DNA of 64,000 nucleotides, from NCBI GenBank assembly GCA_963978905.1, contig OZ022261.1, positions 1,861,992 through 1,925,991 on the forward strand. Direction: 5' to 3'. How positions within the stretch are numbered: position 1 is the first letter of the stretch; each line of letters opens with the position of its first letter. The notes beneath the pieces were generated by a model. It did not search any database, was not told the DNA's origin, and saw nothing but the letters and a program-made list of their open reading frames with translations. The DNA is from Trichostrongylus colubriformis. Taxonomy: Eukaryota > Nematoda > Chromadorea > Rhabditida > Trichostrongylidae. Below, in pieces: positions 57,086 to 64,000 of this stretch. The position numbers and the translations under genes are program-made.

Positions 57086-58219
57086 CTAGTATACAGAAAG
57101 AAAATATTGTTCCTATTTTGATGTCCAGCTTTCCACGCTCACCAAGAAGATCACAGACTTCTTCGTTATACACCTCAATGAATGAGGCCTTGAACTCGAA
57201 CTGAAATTGTGAGCATCTGTCATTGTATAAAATTTTGATGCTAATATGCACACATGGAAAAGCGTTTGAACACTATACCTCCCAATCTAGATCTGCCAGC
57301 TTGTCTCTGGATTGGAAAAGGAACTTCACAGCTCGCGGAATAATGTCCTCCGACTCGCCTTCACCTGTAGCAAGGAGAGGTATGGAAACAGAATGCAAAA
57401 TTTCGATTGGCCTCGAATTGTAGGTCGTTCTAAATATATACGAAGGAAGGGAGCATCGAACAATAAGCATAATCACCTCTCTCACTGTATGTGTTTTTCG
57501 CTCCCAGTTTGTCCGCACGCTATGACCGAAACGTTGTAACCGTGAAGCCAAGACAACAAATAAGATTCAATTCTTTGAAAATTCATTTGCAGTTCTTTGA
57601 AACAATGTTCAACATACCAATATCAGCTCTTCCACATCGTCGAACACGCGCGCTTGGCTCATATTCGGACCAAATACGCGTTAACTCGAAATTTTGAGAT
57701 ATTTTACCCTACAGGTACAATGATTACAGGTGACCGGCCGGGTGGACACTTCTACCTGGTCAAGCTTTACTGAAGACACGCCGGGATATGATAGATGAGT
57801 TATTGGCACATATAGTTCCTTGCCGAGAGGAGGACGTACACTGCACTGCCACACGGATTTGAACCTTCGAAATTGTTATCTCGCTGTGTTACAAGAAGAT
57901 TAGATAATACACGAAAACGAAGACTCAGTCATGTGAGCTGCGTTGTTTCGAAAGAGAACCCACAGCTTATCAGTAATTGAACATATAATTCAAATCTCCG
58001 AGTTCTATGATATGTTAATAATTCAAAAAATTTGTACCTCCAAATCGACGACAGTGTTGCGAAGCAGTCGCAAAGTTTCACTTTTTTGTTGAAGTTCGTC
58101 GCGCTGCGCTGCTAATTGCGACGATAAACGATCAATCTCTTCCATACTTTCACGTAGCTCATGCTTCAGTTGAGCGATTTCAGAATCTTTCTTTAATGCT
58201 ATGGTCATGCGAGATTCAA
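57086..58219 (-). pseudogene. Kinesin-14-like motor fragment
   Basis: Exons, from high to low: 58038-58219 encodes a heptad-rich coiled coil (KKDSEIAQLKHELRES..LLRNTVVDLE). A block near 57480-57620 gives FKEL then HGYNVSVIACGQTGS, the start of the kinesin P-loop. 57279-57364 gives IIPRAVKFLF. 57086-57200 gives FKASFIEVYNEEVCDLLGE. The coiled coil before the motor, and the wording GYNV..GQTG, IIPRA and EVYNEE, are those of minus-end-directed kinesin-14. Right after GQTGS the frame shifts by one base, so GSGKT is lost. No switch I (SSRSH) or switch II (DLAGSE) segment is found further along this strand. It is therefore a truncated, probably dead gene, unless the base is a sequencing error and later exons lie beyond my recognition. 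Confidence 0.6.
57840..57900 (-). repeat. Weak tRNA-like B-box motif
   Basis: The minus strand reads ACACAGCGAGATAAC and then GGTTCAAATCC, as in tRNA-derived repeats, but box spacing is short and no cloverleaf forms. Confidence 0.25.
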
Positions 58220-58564
58220 CTAGAACTATTCGAAGAAAAGAGAAGAAAATCCAAATATTAGAACAACAGATCAATTCTTCGCGTTAGTATTTCGGTGGAA
58301 CTATCCACTCCCCCGATTTACCCCATTCCGGTACACAGTTGTGCTGCAACAAATAAAGCCTTTCTGTCTAGCAAGCACAATGGAGTAAAATTAGAAACTT
58401 GACGTCGCTATCTTAGAGCCCTTGGGTATACTTTATTAAGGAGGATGATCTGTTCCTTGAAACCAAAGCCAAACGTCAACCTCACGAGATATCTGACACC
58501 CATGGAGCATCTACGATGGGCTATTGACTATCGGTGAGTTCCTTTCTTAGCTGTCAAGATTTCT

Positions 58565-58700
58565 TAGACCGCGTTCACACTCTGCGGTGCCGACGGCAGG
58601 GCGTGGCTGCGTTTCGCTGCGTCTTCGCCCATGCTAACCAGCCTCTCTGCCTGCGTCGCCTCGGCACCTCTTCTGTGCCACTCTGCGCGATCTTAGGCCT
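58565..58700. mobile_element. MITE family D, partial copy
   Basis: Begins AGACCGCGTTCACACTCTGC and GGCAGGGCGTGGCTGCGTTT as in the other family D copies, but the matching right end is missing. Confidence 0.55.
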
Positions 58701-58875
58701 CCTCCCTGCAGGCCTACTCTAACTCTTCTCGCTGCATCTGTTTAGTCTTTCAACAAACCTTATCCGAGAAAATGGCGTCCTACATTATCAACGTCATTGA
58801 AAATGATTGTAGCACCCTTCTCATATAGGTGAAGGCACACGTCGCCATAATCAGATTAGCCGACTTACTTTCCTG

Positions 58876-59068
58876 AGGCAGTGGACCTCTGGGAAAGATT
58901 GCACCTCCTTCCGCACCATCACCATAATACATACACCGCCCACTTGAGCTTCTTATTGCTCAGCGGAACTAAGAGGGCATGGGTTCGCAGCGGTGTAACG
59001 CTACGATGGCCAATCACGGCGGCGCAAAAAGGGCTCAATCTGGGGAATCGCCCAAGGGTCTACTAGCC
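58876..59068. mobile_element. MITE family E, copy 3
   Basis: The left end GGCAGTGGACCTCTGGG and right end CCCAAGGGTCTACTAGCC are imperfect inverted repeats. The right half holds CACGGCGGCGCAAAAAGGGC as in 19088-19550. Confidence 0.65.
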
Positions 59069-59569
59069 ATAAAGATAGAGCAGCTATCATGAGCATCGCG
59101 ATTTGTGCATTCAATAAAAATGGACAGGTGCTACTTGGGGAAAAAACAGCTCAGTTATTCATGCAATTTGTAGTTGATAGTTGATGCAAGTCTACCCCTG
59201 TGATGAAACGTTCTTATGTTGAGATTGCCAAATCCTGTTCGGGCTGTGATGCTGTCTTGTTGTCCTTGTCATTGGCAGTTCACTCTTTCCAGTGAAAAAA
59301 GAGCCTATATACTCTTATTGTCGCTGGGAATTTTGTGATTTATGTGTTCAGAATCCGTTTGCGTAGGGACGAGTACGATGAATTCTGGCCAGTATGTTGG
59401 GCTAGAAGCCGTGTTTCTGGCAAGTCAAAAATGCGATCCGATCAACACTCCCCGTAAGTAACAAGAAATTTTTTCTCGATTGAGTGATATCCTTTTGAGG
59501 CGACACTTTACGTGCATTTGCAGTTAGAATCCAAATAATTCCTACTTTTCTCATTAAAGTTTAATTCCA

Positions 59570-62406
59570 AGGATCTCCTTGACCGAGGGGCTTCTCTCGC
59601 TGAAGGATCTCGTGCCGTTAGGTGGCTGCGTGGCGCGACCCCAGGTGGCGGATAGGAGGCTAATCGCGAACCAAAAGCCATCATGCACCTGACCTTAGAC
59701 TCAGGTGGATTCAGGGGATGGACTCCCTGTTTCTGCTGTGCTAGGCTGATTCATACCCTCTGTATCCATGCAGACGTTTCTTGCATAGGTGTGGAAGCGT
59801 TCTGTATGGTTCAGTTGGTATCCTGCATTCGGTCCAGCCAAAAGCTTGCATTCTAACGACTGGGAGGTACATGAGAGGCAATCCAGGGTCGCTTCCAACA
59901 AATAAACCCCAAGTCCACTTCGGCATAGCCTGGCTAACTACCCGGAGTATACCCAGCGCACGACAGCCTGGCAAGTTACTCGTGGGTCTTCATTATGCTG
60001 GAAACAGCAACAAAAATGGGCCTCATTCCCCTGAACCTGAGGGAGTCCCCAATACGTCAGCGTTGGGTAGTACCGCTCGGGAGAGGCTGCTAAAATCTCA
60101 GAGCTACAACAAGCTGCCAAATCGAGAAGGACTAAGATGGCGATCTGTACTTACAACGCACAAACCCTTGCGTCGAAAGCGAGTATCGAAGATCTCATGA
60201 TGCAGGCAGGAAGATCAAGTACGACGTCATCGGACTGACCGAGACGAGGAGGCATCTCCCGCTACATGCCGTGTACGAGACTGCTGAAGAACTGTTCCTT
60301 GGAACATGCGACAGGATAGGCATTGGCGGTGTGGGCATTTTCGTCAACACGCACTTGGCCATGAACATCGATTCGTACGAAAATCTGACAACCCGAATCG
60401 GACGTTGGCGACTGAAAAGATGCGGATCAATCCCGGCTTTGACCATCTTCGTCGCCTACGCACCAATATCAAGCTGCGACAAGGACGAGCTCGAAGCATT
60501 TTATGTGGAATTGGAGAAGTTCTATAAGGAAGACCACCTCTTCTCCAAGGTCATCGTCGGCGATTTCAACGCCAAGATAGGCCCTAGAAGAACGGACAAT
60601 GAGCTTCATATCGGGGCTCACGGAACGGAATGCAATGAGCAGGGTGAAAGGCTGTCTGAGTTCATTATGTCGATCAACTTCATCCATGGTAACTCACAAT
60701 TCCAGAAGCCCTCTCATCTGCGATGGACTTGGGAGTCACCCGGTGGACAATTCCATGATGAGATCGATCACGTCATCTTCAATCGAAGGTTTTGCCTGAC
60801 CGACGTCGCTGTTACTCCGAAGTTCTATACGGGATCAGACCATCGACTCATACGCAAAAAATTCCTCTTTTCAAGACGTGGAGAGAGAGCTGCGAATTTC
60901 AAGGAGCGAGGACCCAAGGCAGTCATCAACTGGAAACATTTCGTTCCTCTCGCAGGTGTATGGGAGGATTCCGTTATTGAAAATATCGACGATGAGTACA
61001 ACAGGCTCGTTGAGCATCTTTACGATAGTGCCAAAAGGGCAGAGAGTTTGAAAGTCACCAAGAGGCGTCTCCCTTCGGAAACTCTAGAGCTGATACGCCA
61101 GCGTGGAGCCGCAGGAGCCGCAGGCGATTACCAAGTGACGTCCGAACTTGCGAAGCAATGCAGAGAGGCGATAAAAGAAGGTCTCAAGGAGAGAAGAGCA
61201 GCAGTGCTGGCTGAAGCAGCAGAGGCTGGGAGGAGCATTCGCAATGCCTGCCGCAGCTTCGCCAGTTATGAGACCAAAATGACCGGTCTCCGGCGTCCGG
61301 ACGGCACAGTTACTGCTTCCCGAAGGGCAATGGAGAAGGTCATCTACGACTTCTACTCGGATCTCTTCGATAGCGTTCCATCAGTTCTCCCTTGCGAACT
61401 CCGACACGCCATTTCGTCGGTGAAGAATGGTGCAGCACGCGGCCCCGACAGGATCACACCAGAACAACTGAAGCCTCATCGTGGAAAACCAGCAGGACTG
61501 TGTTGCTGTATAACAAAGGTGATCCACACGACATTGGCAATTATCGTCCAATCTGCCTGTTGTCTGTACAGGCTCTTCACTCTTATCATCATGAATAGGA
61601 TCGGTAGAACTTTAGACGAAGGACAGCCATGCGAAAGCAGGATTTCGGAGAGGGTTCAGTACTATCGATCACATCCACACGGTCACTAGGCTCACTGAAG
61701 TGTGGCGAGAATACAAGATGCAGTTATGTTTAACATTCATCGGTTTGAAGAGAGCTTCGACTCCGTTGAGACAGAAGTGGCTGTCAAAGCCCTGGGGAAC
61801 CAGGGTGTGCCTACTCAGTACATAAGAGTACTTCATGAGCTCTACAGCAACTTCACGACCAGGATCTCGCCATCCTACAAGGAAGTCATCATCGACGTGA
61901 AGAGAGGGGTTCGACAAGGCGACATCATCTCGCCTAAACTATTCAGCGCCGCTCTTGAGAACGTCATGCGTCATTTGGAATGGGAAAGAATGGGAGTGAA
62001 GATCGATGGCCGGCATCTACACCACCTCCGCTTCGCTGACGACATTGTGCTTTTAACACCGACAATCCAGCAAGCGGGCGGATGCTAGCCGATTTCGACT
62101 GAGTGTTGAAAAATCGCTCTGCAGCTGAATCTGACGAAGACGATGTTCATGAGAGACGGATTGTTACCTGATGTCCCACTCACGATCAACGGAACGACCA
62201 TCACCGAATGCTCCAGCTACGTGTACCTAGGTCGGGAAGTCAATATTATGATCGACTTAGCACCAGAGCAGAGCAGGAGGAAAAGAGCGGCTTGGGAAGC
62301 CTTCAAGACCATCGAGGGAGTACTGAAGAAGACGAAGGACACCAAGCTCCGCGTCCATCTCTTCGTCCATCGTTTTGTCTTTTCTGCTGTTGCTTCGATA
62401 TACTGA
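59570..62406 (+). mobile_element. RTE-type non-LTR retrotransposon, inactivated
   Basis: The start codon at 60137 opens MAICTYNAQTLASKAS, the usual beginning of the RTE endonuclease. A one-base shift near 60210 moves to the frame that stays open 60271-61689. The apurinic endonuclease has GVGIFVNTHLA, VIVGDFNAKIG, RWTWESPGGQFHDEIDH and GSDHRLIR. The reverse transcriptase is broken: KGDPHDIGNYRPICLLS is in another frame (near 61515-61580), then RIGRTLDEGQPCE, RGVRQGDIISPKLF and HLRFADDIVLL (the catalytic YxDD equivalent, near 62035) lie back in the first frame with stops between. The part after the RT thumb and the 3' end is missing after about 62406. The 5' stretch from 59570 is inferred from the family layout. 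Confidence 0.9.
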
Positions 62407-63320
62407 TCAACATGACACATACATATCACTATTCTCTAACGCATTACCAGTACAAATTCGATCGCTACCTCTCTTGCAGAACGTCACCGGCTTTCACTAA
62501 AAGAAAAGTGGCATGGCGGTTTCCGGGTGGCTTAGCCCGCTACTTCTTCACTTGACAGAGACTATTTTCACCGTTCCTGCCTGTGTGGCCAGGCGTTTTA
62601 ATGTAGTCTTTACATCGTGCAACACCGTGTGATGCACTTGACCACTCAGGACCGTCTCTTTTTGGGTCACATGAAACTGTCGATTTGTGAGGGTAAAGCT
62701 GTCAGGATACGTTTTCGGATATGAGAACAACATATCTCTCCATCATTGTACCAGAAAAATTGGTTTGCGCTTTAATGTCACTCCTAGGCAAAAAATAAAC
62801 ATTTGTACAACTAGGCTGTTGAGTCTACAGTCAATAGAAAAGTAATCTCAGCGAAGTCTCATTTGTAGAAGTGAGTAGTTGTCCTGTTAATTGTTTTGTT
62901 GTTGCTTGCTATGGTGTTCAAAGATCGTGGTGCCAAAATCTTCGCTACTCTTTGGAAGGGAAAGGTCCCAGAAAGATATGTTATTCTCCATAATCGAATA
63001 AATAGTGACAGTTTCTTGACCACGATACAATTTCAAAATAGGAAAAAATTGAGGTTCGATATTTGGCCACTCAGGAACGGTTCTTGGGTGCGATACCGTG
63101 TGTTGCTCGCGGTACGTTATGGGTTAATGCACGGCAGCTACCAGGGTCAAACCTGAAGTCAAAGAAAATTTCTGGAGATATCACTTCTCGACGCGGAATC
63201 TGATACGTCAGCTGTAAAAGGTCTCCCAACCGGTGCAGTGATTTCTCTGTTAATCTGTGGATGGTCTCTTTCCTCTGTAGCTTGTCCTTATAAATACAGC
63301 ATACAGCGCTATAAAACTCA
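62407..63320. other. Intergenic, nothing identified
   Basis: Short open frames only (61-86 codons), none recognised. Confidence 0.35.
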
Positions 63321-63659
63321 TTATACTATGCCAAGCTTGTGAGAAAGATCCTTGCCAGAGTAGCCGTTGCTTGACAGGTCAACCTTCCCTTCGATGCGAC
63401 GATGATACACTTCACTGAAATCATGAAGACTGAAAATATTAAACTTGTACTCCATTCTGTTGAGCAGGTCCTCGTCCACACATGACTTGACATCTCCGTT
63501 CCTCCTGACTTTCCCAAGGAAATCTGCGTGGCTAAGCAACATCGACATCGGCGGTGAAAGTTGGGTGAAAATGTAAGCGACCGGGAGTTCTGACAGTCCA
63601 TGTTCGAGCCGAGTCGGAGAGATTCCTCGTGTGGGGAGCGGTAGGGTGGTAACTCCCAC
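63321..63659 (-). CDS. Hypothetical ORF, unknown protein
   Basis: A 112-codon open frame with a plausible AUG at 63659. The second half (SCVDEDLLNRMEYKFNIFSL then HDFSEVYHRRIEG) has a protein-like mix of residues, unlike the shadow frames around it. No domain is recognised. It could be the last exon of a gene or part of an unrecognised mobile element. Confidence 0.3.
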   Translation of the reverse strand: MGVTTLPLPTRGISPTRLEHGLSELPVAYIFTQLSPPMSMLLSHADFLGKVRRNGDVKSCVDEDLLNRMEYKFNIFSLHDFSEVYHRRIEGKVDLSSNGYSGKDLSHKLGIV

Positions 63660-64000
63660 CTACCGGTACTATGGTCTCAGGGTCACCCTGAAGAGTAGGA
63701 AATCCACTGAGCTGCTCAATCGTTTCGTCTTTCAATCGAAGGACGAAAAAACGAGAGCTTCAGCAAACCGAAAGTGAAATTTTCGGGGGCCTAGCTCATG
63801 GAAAAGGATACCACATGTTCAGATGATTCAAAGTTGATATCCTTCTGTAATAGGGTCATGGAGATTCACTAGAGATCCGTCAAACAACACCTGTGCATTG
63901 GCAATATGTTTGGATAATTGTGTTGTATATAGTGTTGAATAAATAAATGAGAGATATAATGAAAATAACCAATCATGAATCGAAACACTTTGGGATTTTC
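63660..64000. other. Intergenic, nothing identified
   Basis: AT-rich end of the window; no feature is supported. Confidence 0.35.

Noticed and set aside
57840..57900. Functional tRNA gene
   Set aside because: A B-box-like motif is present but there is no cloverleaf or anticodon loop.
1..64000. Bacterial features (operons, CRISPR, riboswitches)
   Set aside because: Spliced genes, trans-splice-like acceptors and nematode transposons show this is eukaryotic nuclear DNA; no direct-repeat spacer array exists.

Overview
The window is nuclear DNA from a nematode, most likely a strongylid (hookworm-type, clade V) parasite. The evidence is the gene style (introns of 56-64 nt with TTTCAG acceptors, and trans-splice-like acceptors just before start codons), a chemoreceptor/peptide-receptor GPCR of nematode type, RTE-type and Tc3-type transposons, and a very high load of short inverted-repeat elements. 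The species is inferred from overall look only; no database was searched.

Three protein-coding loci can be supported. (1) 9500-10867, + strand: a complete five-exon, 376-residue rhodopsin-like GPCR resembling nematode FMRFamide-type peptide receptors. (2) 24714-51624, - strand: a multidomain acetyl-CoA carboxylase. I could thread 49 exons with consistent splice phases into an open frame of 2198 codons plus stop, running biotin carboxylase, biotinyl domain, central domain, carboxyltransferase. It is divergent: the biotin site reads S-M-K-L instead of (A/V)-M-K-M, and one central-domain exon seems to lie out of order. (3) 57086-58219, - strand: a kinesin-14-like fragment with a coiled coil and the first half of a motor domain, frameshifted in the P-loop and probably a pseudogene.

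The rest is mostly repeats. Left part (1-9.4 kb): a dispersed repeat, a 66-bp tandem array fused to a MITE, foldback elements and a tRNA-derived SINE dimer. Middle-left (11-24 kb): a decayed RTE element on the - strand interrupted by a 0.9 kb foldback element, then several MITEs, one nested in another. The carboxylase introns carry many more insertions, including a 1.6 kb Tc3-like element rebuilt as a large palindrome. Right end (59.6-62.4 kb): an RTE retrotransposon on the + strand with frameshifts. Several stretches hold nothing I can identify, and they are listed as such.

The loci do not form an operon: the GPCR is on the opposite strand from the carboxylase, and the carboxylase and kinesin fragment are about 5.5 kb apart on the same strand. 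The carboxylase would make malonyl-CoA for fatty-acid synthesis; the receptor would act in neuropeptide signalling.
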